From Anderseniella sp963700895 (GTDB lineage Bacteria; Pseudomonadota; Alphaproteobacteria; Rhizobiales; Aestuariivirgaceae), in assembly GCA_963700895.1 (NCBI GenBank), contig CAVOZI010000012.1:124001-188000 (forward strand): a stretch of 64,000 nt of DNA. Reading direction: 5' to 3'. The notes under the pieces were generated by a model. The model made no database searches, was not told where the DNA came from, and saw only the letters and a list, made by a program, of their open reading frames with translations. Shown one piece after another: positions 52,217 to 61,324 of this stretch. Both the position numbers and the translations under genes were made by a program. Within the stretch, counting starts at the first letter, position 1. Every line of letters starts with the position of its first letter.

Positions 52217-53316
52217 AGATCACGCGCATAGCCGTTTGGTACGTGCCGCTGACCAGTCACGTCACCTACAATATGTCGGACGGCAAGACCTGCGACACGG
52301 TGGAAAGCGCCGTCGTGCGGCTGGACACCGATACCGGGCACTCGGGCTGGGGCGAGGTCTGTCCGATCCCTCATTACCTACCGGCCTATGCCCGTGGCGT
52401 GGCGCCTGCCATCGAGGAGATGTTGCCCGTTCTGATCGGCGCTGACCCGGTTGGGCCGGAGGCCCTGATGGACAAGCTGGACGCTTGGCTTCAGGGCCAT
52501 GACTATGCCAAGTCCGCCATCGACACCGCCTTGTGGGACCTGACGGCGCAGGCCGCTGGATTACCCTTGCATGCGCTGCTGGGCGGGCGGCGGCAGGAGA
52601 CCATACCGCTCTATCACTCGATCACCTGCGTCGCCCCGGACGACATGGCCCGCATGGCTGCCAACGCCTTTGATGAAGGCATGCGCCAGTTTCAGGTGAA
52701 GCTGGGTACGGACAGTGACTGGCAGGCCGATGCCGAACGGTTGATCAAGGTGCGCGAGGCGGTGGGCCCCGGCCCACTGGTCTATGGTGACTGGAACTGC
52801 GGCGCCACCCGGCTCGACGCCACCCGCACCGGCAAGGCGGTCGCCCATCTCGACGTCATGCTGGAGCAGCCCTGCCGCACCATCGAGGAATGCGTTGCGG
52901 TGCGCGCCGCCACCGGCCTGCCGATGAAGATGGACGAGAACGCGCATGACACGGCTTCGCTGCTCAAGGCGTACGAGCTTGGATGCATGGATGCCGTTGC
53001 GCTGAAGCTGTCGAAGTTCGGCGGGCTGTCCGCCATGCGGCGCGCCCGCGACCTGTGCCTGCATCTGGGCGCGAAGATGTGCATAGAGGACACTTGGGGT
53101 TCTGATATCACGACAGCCTGCCTGCTCCATCTGGGGGCGGCGACCCGGCCCGCCAGCCTCATGAACGTGTGCGACCTGTCAGGTTATGTTTCACCCCGGC
53201 TTGATGAACGCGCCCCGGCGCGCAAATGTGGCCGGATTGCCCCGCCGGATGGTCCGGGCCTTGGCGTTGTGCCTGACATGGAAAGGCTGGGCGAACCCGT
53301 CGCCGTGTTCGAATAG
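52213..53316 (+). CDS. enolase-superfamily racemase/epimerase (MLE/HpbD-like), second
   Basis: 367 residues. Base Lys in MRQFQVKLGTD (first Lys of the usual KxK replaced by Gln), metal ligands Asp in YGDWNCG, Glu in MLEQPCRT and Asp in KMDENAH, second Lys in ALKLSKFGGL. The N-terminal WYVPLTSHVTYN and GWGEVCPIPHYLPAYA loops form the specificity cap. It is only moderately similar to the neighbour at 51110, so the two are paralogues with separate substrates or steps rather than a recent duplication. A 4-bp overlap couples them. Confidence 0.85.
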   Translation: MKITRIAVWYVPLTSHVTYNMSDGKTCDTVESAVVRLDTDTGHSGWGEVCPIPHYLPAYARGVAPAIEEMLPVLIGADPVGPEALMDKLDAWLQGHDYAKSAIDTALWDLTAQAAGLPLHALLGGRRQETIPLYHSITCVAPDDMARMAANAFDEGMRQFQVKLGTDSDWQADAERLIKVREAVGPGPLVYGDWNCGATRLDATRTGKAVAHLDVMLEQPCRTIEECVAVRAATGLPMKMDENAHDTASLLKAYELGCMDAVALKLSKFGGLSAMRRARDLCLHLGAKMCIEDTWGSDITTACLLHLGAATRPASLMNVCDLSGYVSPRLDERAPARKCGRIAPPDGPGLGVVPDMERLGEPVAVFE

Positions 53317-53325
53317 GAGACAGAG

Positions 53326-54612
53326 ATGCTGACCCAATCCGACTGGATGTCCCGCGCCAATGCCGTGCTGCCCGGCGGCGGCTTCGGCAATTTCGATCCC
53401 GGCATCATCATCCGGGAGGGCAAGGGCTCGCGCGTTTGGGACGAGGACGGCAGGGAGTATGTCGACCTGCTGATCGGCTCCGGCCCCATGCTGCTCGGAC
53501 ACAGCCATGCGGAAGTGATGGAGGCCGTGCTGCAGCAGCTGCCGAAGGGCATGACCTTCTTCGCCAACAATACCGCCGGCATCGAACTGGCCGAGGAAAT
53601 CTGCAACGCCGTCCAGTGCGCCGAACAGGTGCGCTATGTCTGCACCGGATCGGAAGCCGACATGTACGCCATGCGGCTTGCCCGCACCTACACGGGCCGT
53701 GAAAAGATCCTCAAGTTCGAGGGCGGCTATCACGGCATGTCGGCGGAAGCGCAGATGAGCCTGGCGCCGTCCAGGCTGGTGAACTTTCCTGTGGCCGTGC
53801 CGGATTCGCCTGGCATCCCGCAAGGAGTGCGCGACGCCATGCTGGTGGCGCCGTTCAACGACATCGACTTCGCCCGGTCGATCATTGCCGAGCACGCCCA
53901 CGAGATCGCCGGCATCATCGTCGAACCGTTCCAGCGCATCCTGCCGCCGGCCCCCAGCTTCCTCGAGGCGTTGCGCGAGGAATGCGACAGGCACGGCATC
54001 GTGCTGGTGTTCGACGAGATCGTTACCGGTTTCCGCTTCACCTACGAGGGTGCCCAGAACTATTACGGCGTGGTGCCGGACGTGTGCACGCTGGGCAAGA
54101 TCATCGGCGGCGGCTTTGCGCTGGCGGCCATTGCGGGCAAGGCGCCCATCATGGCGCACTTCGACAAGGCGAAGGTGGGGGCGGACGGCTTCCTGATGCA
54201 GCTTGGCACCTTGTCCGGCGCGCCGGTGGCGGCGGTGGCCGGCCTGAAAACGATGGAAGTGCTGCGCCGCGACGGCCAGTACGACCGCCTCAAGGCCAAT
54301 GGCGAACGGCTGATGGCGTCGTTCTCGAAGCACCTGACAGCGGCTGGTCACGATCACCAGATCGTCGGCGAGCCGTGGCTGTTCGACGTGCTGTTCACCG
54401 CCAGGCGGGTGAAGGATTATCGCGACGTGATGCAGGCTGATGCCGTGAAGAACGCCCGCTTCAACGACCTGCTGCGCCAGCACGGCGTCTTCAAGTCGCC
54501 GGGCAAGGTATACCCGTCGCTGGCGCTGACTGGGGAAGACCTCGCGCTGGTGGACGAGGCTATCGCCAAGGCGGCGGAGGCTCTGTTGCCGCTCATCAGG
54601 GGATTGGCATGA
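53326..54612 (+). CDS. class III aminotransferase / glutamate-1-semialdehyde aminomutase-like
   Basis: A 428-residue PLP enzyme. GGGFGNFDPGIIIREGKGSRVWDEDGREYVDLLIGSGP is the typical GSA-aminomutase-like start; VLVFDEIVTGFR holds the PLP-ring Asp; CTLGKIIGGGFALAAIAG holds the Schiff-base Lys; TYTGREKILKFEGGYHGM is the phosphate/aromatic loop. It is not the biosynthetic hemL by context: it ends a betaine-type operon and may transaminate or isomerise a downstream amino-aldehyde or amino acid. AGGAGACAG precedes the ATG. Confidence 0.92.
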   Translation: MLTQSDWMSRANAVLPGGGFGNFDPGIIIREGKGSRVWDEDGREYVDLLIGSGPMLLGHSHAEVMEAVLQQLPKGMTFFANNTAGIELAEEICNAVQCAEQVRYVCTGSEADMYAMRLARTYTGREKILKFEGGYHGMSAEAQMSLAPSRLVNFPVAVPDSPGIPQGVRDAMLVAPFNDIDFARSIIAEHAHEIAGIIVEPFQRILPPAPSFLEALREECDRHGIVLVFDEIVTGFRFTYEGAQNYYGVVPDVCTLGKIIGGGFALAAIAGKAPIMAHFDKAKVGADGFLMQLGTLSGAPVAAVAGLKTMEVLRRDGQYDRLKANGERLMASFSKHLTAAGHDHQIVGEPWLFDVLFTARRVKDYRDVMQADAVKNARFNDLLRQHGVFKSPGKVYPSLALTGEDLALVDEAIAKAAEALLPLIRGLA

Positions 54613-54719
54613 CTACAAGGAGCATTCCGGGAGACCAAATCCGACTCCGGATTCGTCTTCCTGACAACGCGCAATCACGGTCGCTGGATATGACTATTCG
54701 TGAGCTTGCAAAAGTCTAA
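54609..54719 (+). CDS. short ORF coupled to the aminotransferase gene, possibly a truncated gene
   Basis: 36 codons (MTTRSIPGDQIRLRIRLPDN onward to ELAKV and a stop) beginning with an ATGA overlap of the aminotransferase stop. The overlap suggests a genuine downstream cistron; the short length and the repeat that follows suggest its 3' part was lost. Confidence 0.35.
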   Translation: MTTRSIPGDQIRLRIRLPDNAQSRSLDMTIRELAKV

Positions 54720-54733
54720 CAGCAGTGGCTCTT

Positions 54734-54860
54734 AATGTCCGAGTCGGGTCAACTGCGGCCGGTTTCGCCTTTCCCTGCAAATGTCTGCAAGATCACCAAA
54801 AGCGGCCGTCTGTCGAGACGACCCAAGTAGTCCGAGATGTGCCAACTGTGGACGGTTGGC
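54734..54860 (+). repeat. dispersed intergenic repeat, copy 4
   Basis: ATGTCCGAGTCGGGTCAA, TGCGGCCGGTTTCGCCTTTC, AAAGCGGCCGTCTGTCGAG, ACGACCCAAGTAGTCCGAGA and TGTGCCAAC match the copies at 18763, 33124 and 35549. It marks the switch from the intact operon to the accessory end region. Confidence 0.65.
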
Positions 54861-54881
54861 GTGACCGGGATACGCATGCTT

Positions 54882-55933
54882 CTAGAAAACGTCAGGCAGC
54901 TTAGCACCAGGGCCCCAGGTGTCCGGATTAGCCAAGCCCACTGACGACCAAGCCTCTTGCAAAACCCGGGATTCGGCGCATGTTGTCCGGGGAAGACTGT
55001 CCACGATCTCCAGCCATGGCATTTTGCTTTCGAGTCCGCTGTGTATCGCTGGTGCATGGTCATGCGGCTTGTCGAGACTGCCGGTGAATATGACCAGATA
55101 GGCAGCCGGGCGAGGACGCACCAGTCGATAGGTCAGACTTGAACCACAGTCTGGACAAAAGCCGCGTTCTGCTATCGGGAAGAAGCAAAATAGCTTGGCT
55201 CTTTGGATGTGAAGTGAACTGCAGACGCTGAAAATGCCGTCCAGACGCTCATCGCTGATCCAGTAAACTTCTGGCAGATCCGGCAGTGGCAATAACCGGT
55301 ACTGATGGGCGGTTGATTTATCTCGAAGCGAACAGCACCGCAGAGGCAACCACCTCGGATAGGTTCTTGCGCAATTTTGTCTTCTTCAAAATCAAACAAG
55401 CCCGGGGCACCGGACCTATTGCTGCCTGTCTTGTAGATCCGCACTGGAGCGTCAGTGTCTTTGAGCTTCTGAAAACCACAATCTTCAAGGTCGATGTCGA
55501 TTTTCCCTCGGATCTGCGCCATCGCTTCGCCTGACATCGCCAACCCGCCGGGTTCAGCTGCGGCTTGAAGCCGTGCTGCGATGTTGACGCCATCACCCAA
55601 CAGGTCGTCTCCATGGACGACGACGTCACCGACAGAAACCCCGATACGCAAGCGCAGCGGCTCGTTATTGCCGGATTGATGTTCATCAACAGTAAGGGCT
55701 TTCTGGATGCCTATGGCACAGTTCACTGCTTCTACTGTGCTGGAAAACTCAGCAAGTACTCCGTCGCCGAGCGACTTGAATACTCGCCCGCGACGCGCCT
55801 CGATCTGCATCCTGACGACGTCCGCAAAGAGTCGATCGAGCCGGGCGATTGTTCCTTCTTCGTCTTGAGCCACGAGGCCGGCAAACCCAACCACATCTGC
55901 GGCCAGGATCGCGGCGAGTTTTCGTTCCATCAC
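54882..55933 (-). pseudogene. class III cyclase fused to GFA/CENP-V zinc domain, frameshifted
   Basis: From the ATG at 55933: a class III nucleotidyl cyclase domain (AAILAADVVGFAGLVAQDEE; FKSLGDGVLAEFSS; VSVGDVVVHGDDLLGDGVN; residues 1-175). After a short linker comes a GFA-type zinc domain (GGCLCGAVRFE, YCHCRICQKFTGSAMSVW). The frame ends at 55172; a one-base change near 55180 (CTTCTTCCCG) shifts it, and the other frame continues IAERGFCPDCGSSLTYRL and a GFA tail to 54882. Restored, the protein has about 345 residues. GFA-fold proteins bind zinc through these Cys pairs; coupling with a cyclase would be an unusual sensor or effector. Confidence 0.82.
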
Positions 55934-56078
55934 AGTTCCTCCTTTCCTCAGAATAATGACGACAACCGATCAAAGCCATTGTGCAGTCGCTGTTTCACGT
56001 ATGTTCGAGTTTGGCGCCCCTCACGGGCAATGGCTGCTTAGACGTTGAGAGCCGACCTCTTATACCAACCGGCATTGA

Positions 56079-56687
56079 TCAGTACCGATGTGCCCAGTCA
56101 CGCAAGCCGATGGACATGATCTTCCAGGGCTGGTCGATGAGGTTGTTCCAGGCCTGACATGACAGAGCGACAATATCGTCGTAGGAGCGGAAGACCCGAT
56201 TGGACAGCCAGTTGTCACGCAGGTACTGCCAGACGTTCTCAACCGGATTGAGTTCTGGCGACTTCGGCGGCAGGAACAGCAGCGTGATGTTGCCGGGGAC
56301 CTTGAGTTGCTTCGAGGAATGCCATCCAGCCTGATCGAGGATGAGGACGGCATGGGCGCCGATATCGACCTGGGCACTGATCTCGACAAGATGCGCATTC
56401 ATGGCCTCGGTATCGCACCACGGCATCACCAGGCCAGCTCCCTTGCCTTTGGCCGGGCAGATGGCCCCGAAGATATAGGCCGATGAAGTGCGCTGGTCCT
56501 GCGGGGCTGATGGCCTGGTGCCACGCCGGGCCCAGCGCCGGGTGATCTTGTTCTTCTGCCCGATACGGGCCTCATCCTGCCACCACAGCTCTATCGCGGT
56601 GTCGGCCGGCAGGCCACATTGGATGGCGTCGATCTGTTCCGGGAAGCTTTTTTTTAAAATGCTCTGCCTGCAGCTCGTTCTGGGCAT
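56079..56687 (-). CDS. IS630 transposase, second frame with DDE domain (copy 2)
   Basis: DDE residues as in copy 1 (LWWQDEARIG, AVLILDQAGW, NPVENVW), and the protein is identical. One silent base difference near the 3' end (GATGTGCCC for GATGCGCCC). Confidence 0.9.
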   Translation of the reverse strand: MPRTSCRQSILKKSFPEQIDAIQCGLPADTAIELWWQDEARIGQKNKITRRWARRGTRPSAPQDQRTSSAYIFGAICPAKGKGAGLVMPWCDTEAMNAHLVEISAQVDIGAHAVLILDQAGWHSSKQLKVPGNITLLFLPPKSPELNPVENVWQYLRDNWLSNRVFRSYDDIVALSCQAWNNLIDQPWKIMSIGLRDWAHRY

Positions 56688-57141
56688 GATGGTGTGGCCG
56701 GGCCGACAGCTTGCGGTAGCCCATCGCCTTCAACATCCGCCCCAACGTGCTTTCATCAATGGAGATGCGGTACTCCCGGTACACCCACTGGACCAGGTCC
56801 TTCAGGCGCCAGCGCACCACCTCGTCAATCGCCGGGATTGGGCCACGCTCAATCAGCTCAACCAGCGCCTGCCGCTGTGCCTCGTTCAGCTTTGGCACCC
56901 GCCCGGGCGCCTTGCCATCCAGCAGGCCATCGGGACCTCTGGCATTGAACCGCACCACCCAGTCACGGATGATCTGCGCCGTGACGCCGCCAACCTTGGC
57001 GGCAGCCCGGCGTGAGCCGCCATCATAAATACTCGCCAAGGCCAACAGACGCCGGGTCTGGTTGGCATCCTTCGATGCCCGGGCCAGAACCCTCATATCC
57101 GTGGCAGAGAAGTCAGAGCGAAGGGGTGTCGCAGCAACCAT
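56572..57141 (-). CDS. IS630 transposase, first frame (copy 2)
   Basis: The same HTH protein as in copy 1, with Lys in AAKVGG. Start at 57141 behind AGGAGG. The shift homopolymer lies at 56648-56655. Confidence 0.9.
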   Translation of the reverse strand: MVAATPLRSDFSATDMRVLARASKDANQTRRLLALASIYDGGSRRAAAKVGGVTAQIIRDWVVRFNARGPDGLLDGKAPGRVPKLNEAQRQALVELIERGPIPAIDEVVRWRLKDLVQWVYREYRISIDESTLGRMLKAMGYRKLSARPHHHAQNELQAEHFKKKLPGTDRRHPMWPAGRHRDRAVVAG

Positions 57142-57311
57142 GGCAAACCTCCTGTTTGCCACATCGAGTCAGACAATCGCTGATTTGCCTACCCACTTGA
57201 GTCAACCACTACGCCGGTTGGTATTAGACCAGCAATCAAGTAGGCAGCTTCGGGCCAGCTTCAGACGGTCCAGCAATTCGCGTCTTAAGGTCAGTTTTGC
57301 GGATCAAGTTG

Positions 57312-58982
57312 TCATTCAGCTGTTGCCGAAACTTTGCTTGAACCCGGGGCCAACGCTTCGCGCAGCCACAGGTGGCTATCAGGCACTGTCGGTTCTTGAA
57401 CAAAGAAGTTTTCGCCATCTTCGAGCAGGGCAGCCGCATTTTCTTCTACCTGCGCTTCCGCATCGCGCCCGAGCGCTTTCAGGGCCAGGATAAGTAGCTT
57501 TCTGAATCCGCGAACACTTGGCTTCAGGTCGATCATTTCGTTCAGCGTGGATATCGTGCCCTCGTAGTCCTCACCACAATATTGAGCGACCGCCATGTGC
57601 AGCCGCCGGTATGCCCAATAGGGATCGTGTCTCAACTCCGTTCCCTTGCGCATGGCAGCGACAGCTTTCTCAAAATCCTTTGCCAGGATGTATGCATACC
57701 CGAGGGCAATGTGCGCCTGCGGGTAGTTAGGGCTAAGCTCATGGCAGCGCCTGGCGTCAGACATCACTTTGTCAGGGTCTCGATCTGTGATGCTGCGAAA
57801 GAGACATCTTGTGAAAAACACAAAATCACTTTGCGGCATCAGCTCCACGGCGAGGTCGTGCGCAGCGACGAGTTCCTTCAACATGTCGCCTTCAATGGGC
57901 TCAAACCGCAATTTGTAACGCATCACGACGCCGATGGCCCACATGCTCAGGCTCATGCCATCTTTCGGATTCAGGCGTCTGGCGCGGTCCATCACGGATA
58001 TGCACCGCTCCAGATCGGGTATTGTGCATTCGTAGAAAAGGCCGGCCGCGCGGGTGCGCAACTCCGATACGCTCAGGTTCTCATCCGGAAGTTCGCCAAT
58101 GCGGTTGTTGTCCAGGGAATTGACGAACAAGCGAAGCTTGGCATCGACCTGTGCGGCTACGTCGTCACAAAAGGCGAACAGGTCGGTCGCGTCACCTTCA
58201 AAAGCATCTGCCCAGACAGTTGACGCATCTTCGAGTAACACCAGTGACAGGTTGACCCTCGCCCGCTCGCCAGAGCGGCGGAATCTTCCCCGCAAGGAGT
58301 AGGTGGTGCTTTCAGCTGATCCGACTGTCATGTCTCGCACCTTAATGCCCGTGCGCCTCGACAGTCCGTAAACAATCTGCCCGTGCAGATCTTCAGCAGC
58401 TGCAGCGGTTTCTTCATCTGAAGGCGCTGCCATCAGCTTCTCGACACCGACTGTGGGAACTTCCTCAGACCTGCTGCGGGCAACTAGCTTCTCAGGCCGC
58501 CACTGGAAACATTGAATAGGGCGCGGAATATTTTTGAGTTTGAATGTCCCTGCATCCGAAAAGCCACGACCTTGTTTCGTCGAGAGTTGGTTGTAGACGT
58601 CTGCCGAGATCAGGACACCACCTGGGGGCGCTTCAGTCTGCAGTCGGCAAGCGATATTTACGCCAGCACCGTAGAGATCGGCTTCGTCGTGGACGATGTC
58701 ACCCATGTGGATGCCCATACGTAGCCGTGTCTTGGGGTGCTCAGCGAGGCCATTCTGAATTTCCAGGGCAGCCAGGACGCTTGATGTCACAGAGGGGTAG
58801 GCAATGATCCACCCGTCACCCAATCGCTTCAGAATTTCTCCTTCGTGGCGTTCTGCAATAGGCTCAAGCAGTCGGTCGCGAAGTTCGTGTACCAATGCAA
58901 TTGTGGCAGTCTCGTCCTCCGCCATCATTAATGAGTAATCGGCGATGTCGGCAGCTTGAATAAATGCAAATCGGCGAGACAT
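57312..58982 (-). CDS. class III adenylate/guanylate cyclase with TPR tail (intact)
   Basis: 556 residues. The cyclase domain (1-165) has metal Asp in FIQAADIADYS (Asp12) and RLGDGWIIAY (Asp56), and the GIHMGDIVHDEADLYGAGVNIACRLQ core. Residues 190-320 resemble the beta-rich region common to these proteins (VRDMTVGSAESTTYSLRGRF; VNLSLVLLEDASTVWADAFEG), then TPR-like helices (YPQAHIALGYAYILAKDFEKAVAAMRKGTEL). It is soluble, with no transmembrane segment. It presumably makes cAMP (or cGMP) under a signal read by the TPR part. It is the only undamaged cyclase of the four in this region. Confidence 0.9.
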   Translation of the reverse strand: MSRRFAFIQAADIADYSLMMAEDETATIALVHELRDRLLEPIAERHEGEILKRLGDGWIIAYPSVTSSVLAALEIQNGLAEHPKTRLRMGIHMGDIVHDEADLYGAGVNIACRLQTEAPPGGVLISADVYNQLSTKQGRGFSDAGTFKLKNIPRPIQCFQWRPEKLVARSRSEEVPTVGVEKLMAAPSDEETAAAAEDLHGQIVYGLSRRTGIKVRDMTVGSAESTTYSLRGRFRRSGERARVNLSLVLLEDASTVWADAFEGDATDLFAFCDDVAAQVDAKLRLFVNSLDNNRIGELPDENLSVSELRTRAAGLFYECTIPDLERCISVMDRARRLNPKDGMSLSMWAIGVVMRYKLRFEPIEGDMLKELVAAHDLAVELMPQSDFVFFTRCLFRSITDRDPDKVMSDARRCHELSPNYPQAHIALGYAYILAKDFEKAVAAMRKGTELRHDPYWAYRRLHMAVAQYCGEDYEGTISTLNEMIDLKPSVRGFRKLLILALKALGRDAEAQVEENAAALLEDGENFFVQEPTVPDSHLWLREALAPGSSKVSATAE

Positions 58983-59304
58983 GTCAGCTTTTGGATTCTT
59001 TCGGCAATCCCCAGTGCAAAGTAGCGTTTAGTGAAACATATTCCATGATACTCCGACAGACCCGTTGGTGCAGAGTCAGATTTCAAATTGCCGGAGTATG
59101 GAGAGCGTTTTTCGGCTTCGGTTCAACTCCTGATGGTTTCGGTCATCTCTGAGAGGGTCTGCTGTTGCTCCGAGAACGGACTATCTGTCCGGCCACCCGA
59201 ACCGGCAGCTTAGTGCCAACTGCAGACATCGGACTTTGAATTCCCTATTATGATGACTAGCGTCGATCTGGGTCTTCGGGTGTCTGCATGGGAAGAAGGC
59301 GAAT
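58983..59304. other. intergenic between divergent cyclase genes
   Basis: About 320 bp with both promoters expected. Bases 59160-59230 carry a faint version of the dispersed repeat (CTCCGAGAACGGAC, CCGGCAGCTTAGTGCCAACT). No gene is supported. Confidence 0.4.
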
Positions 59305-60261
59305 ATGCTGAGACGGCTTTCTACAATCATGGCAGCGGACGTTGTCAGCTATTCCGCCAGAATGCGTGAAGATGAAACAGGCACTATCAACCGCATCTCG
59401 CGGCTTAGTGAACTGTTTCAAGAGGTAGCCTCAGCCCATAATGGGCGAATTTTCAACCGCGCAGGTGACGGCTTCCTTTTGGAGTTCTCAAGCCCAGTGG
59501 CTGCCGTTCGTTGTGCATATGATTTGCAACTTCAGCTAGGTGAACCAATAACAAAAAAGGAGGTTGGACTTCAGGTCAGGATCGGAATCCATCTCGCCGA
59601 CATAGTCGTTGATGGTGACGATCTGCTCGGCGATGGGGTGAATATCGCTAGCCGTATCGAATCGGAAGCAGAGCCAGGGATGGTTCTCGTTAGTAGTTCT
59701 GTTTTCGACCACGTAAAGCGATCCGCCCAGCTCAAATTTGAAAACCGGGGACCCCGGCAACTCAAGAACATTGCCGAACCAGTGACTGTCTATTCTGTGG
59801 TAGGCGAGCTTGGAACACACAGTTGTGGAACCGCCCTCATCGAAGATAGCAGTCTTCCTGATATTGCGAGCTCGCAGAAATCCACTAACTCGGTGATCGT
59901 GATTCCCTTCAAGAACATGAGCAATGATCCTGAGCAGGAGTATTTTGCCGATGGTCTAACGGAAGACATCATCACCGAATTATCACGGTTCCCCGACATT
60001 CTTACGATCTCCAGAAACACCAGTTTCGGCTTGAAAGGAATGACGGTCGATTCCCGCGAACTTGGTAAAAAGTTCGGCGTCCAGTTCTGCCTCGAGGGTG
60101 GGGTCCGAAAGTTGGGCAATCGTGTAAGGGTCAATGCATATCTGACAGATGCCGAGTCTGGTGATCAGCTCTGGACTGATACCAACCGGCGTAGTGGTTG
60201 ACTCAAGTGGGTAGGCAAATCAGCGATTGTCTGACTCGATGTGGCAAACAGGAGGTTTGCC

Positions 60262-60831
60262 ATGGTTGCTGCGACACCCCTTCGCTCTGACTTCTCTGCC
60301 ACGGATATGAGGGTTCTGGCCCGGGCATCGAAGGATGCCAACCAGACCCGGCGTCTGTTGGCCTTGGCGAGTATTTATGATGGCGGCTCACGCCGGGCTG
60401 CCGCCAAGGTTGGCGGCGTCACGGCGCAGATCATCCGTGACTGGGTGGTGCGGTTCAATGCCAGAGGTCCCGATGGCCTGCTGGATGGCAAGGCGCCCGG
60501 GCGGGTGCCAAAGCTGAACGAGGCACAGCGGCAGGCGCTGGTTGAGCTGATTGAGCGTGGCCCAATCCCGGCGATTGACGAGGTGGTGCGCTGGCGCCTG
60601 AAGGACCTGGTCCAGTGGGTGTACCGGGAGTACCGCATCTCCATTGATGAAAGCACGTTGGGGCGGATGTTGAAGGCGATGGGCTACCGCAAGCTGTCGG
60701 CCCGGCCACACCATCATGCCCAGAACGAGCTGCAGGCAGAGCATTTTAAAAAAAAGCTTCCCGGAACAGATCGACGCCATCCAATGTGGCCTGCCGGCCG
60801 ACACCGCGATAGAGCTGTGGTGGCAGGATGA
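60262..60831 (+). CDS. IS630 transposase, first frame (copy 3)
   Basis: Start at 60262 with AGGAGG seven bases upstream; HTH region as in the other copies. The A8 run at 60748-60755 is the shift site: reading AAA AAA and then skipping one A enters the DDE frame. Confidence 0.9.
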   Translation: MVAATPLRSDFSATDMRVLARASKDANQTRRLLALASIYDGGSRRAAAKVGGVTAQIIRDWVVRFNARGPDGLLDGKAPGRVPKLNEAQRQALVELIERGPIPAIDEVVRWRLKDLVQWVYREYRISIDESTLGRMLKAMGYRKLSARPHHHAQNELQAEHFKKKLPGTDRRHPMWPAGRHRDRAVVAG

Positions 60832-61324
60832 GGCCCGTATCGGGCAGAAGAACAAGATCACCCGGCGCTGGGCCCGGCGTGGCACCAGGCCATCAGCCCC
60901 GCAGGACCAGCGCACTTCATCGGCCTATATCTTCGGGGCCATCTGCCCGGCCAAAGGCAAGGGAGCTGGCCTGGTGATGCCGTGGTGCGATACCGAGGCC
61001 ATGAATGCGCATCTTGTCGAGATCAGTGCCCAGGTCGATATCGGCGCCCATGCCGTCCTCATCCTCGATCAGGCTGGATGGCATTCCTCGAAGCAACTCA
61101 AGGTCCCCGGCAACATCACGCTGCTGTTCCTGCCGCCGAAGTCGCCAGAACTCAATCCGGTTGAGAACGTCTGGCAGTACCTGCGTGACAACTGGCTGTC
61201 CAATCGGGTCTTCCGCTCCTACGACGATATTGTCGCTCTGTCATGTCAGGCCTGGAACAACCTCATCGACCAGCCCTGGAAGATCATGTCCATCGGCTTG
61301 CGTGACTGGGCGCATCGGTACTGA
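60716..61324 (+). CDS. IS630 transposase, second frame with DDE domain (copy 3)
   Basis: Catalytic Asp, Asp and Glu as in copies 1 and 2. The frame contains no good start of its own before the shift site, which supports expression only as a fusion. Confidence 0.9.
   Translation: MPRTSCRQSILKKSFPEQIDAIQCGLPADTAIELWWQDEARIGQKNKITRRWARRGTRPSAPQDQRTSSAYIFGAICPAKGKGAGLVMPWCDTEAMNAHLVEISAQVDIGAHAVLILDQAGWHSSKQLKVPGNITLLFLPPKSPELNPVENVWQYLRDNWLSNRVFRSYDDIVALSCQAWNNLIDQPWKIMSIGLRDWAHRY

Larger units (their letters stand above)
56063..57223 (-). mobile_element. IS630-family insertion sequence, copy 2 (1161 bp)
   Basis: Same ends and length as copy 1; flanked by a TTA duplication (56060-56062 and 57224-57226). 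It lies between the cyclase-GFA pseudogene and the intact cyclase gene and breaks no recognisable gene. Confidence 0.95.
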
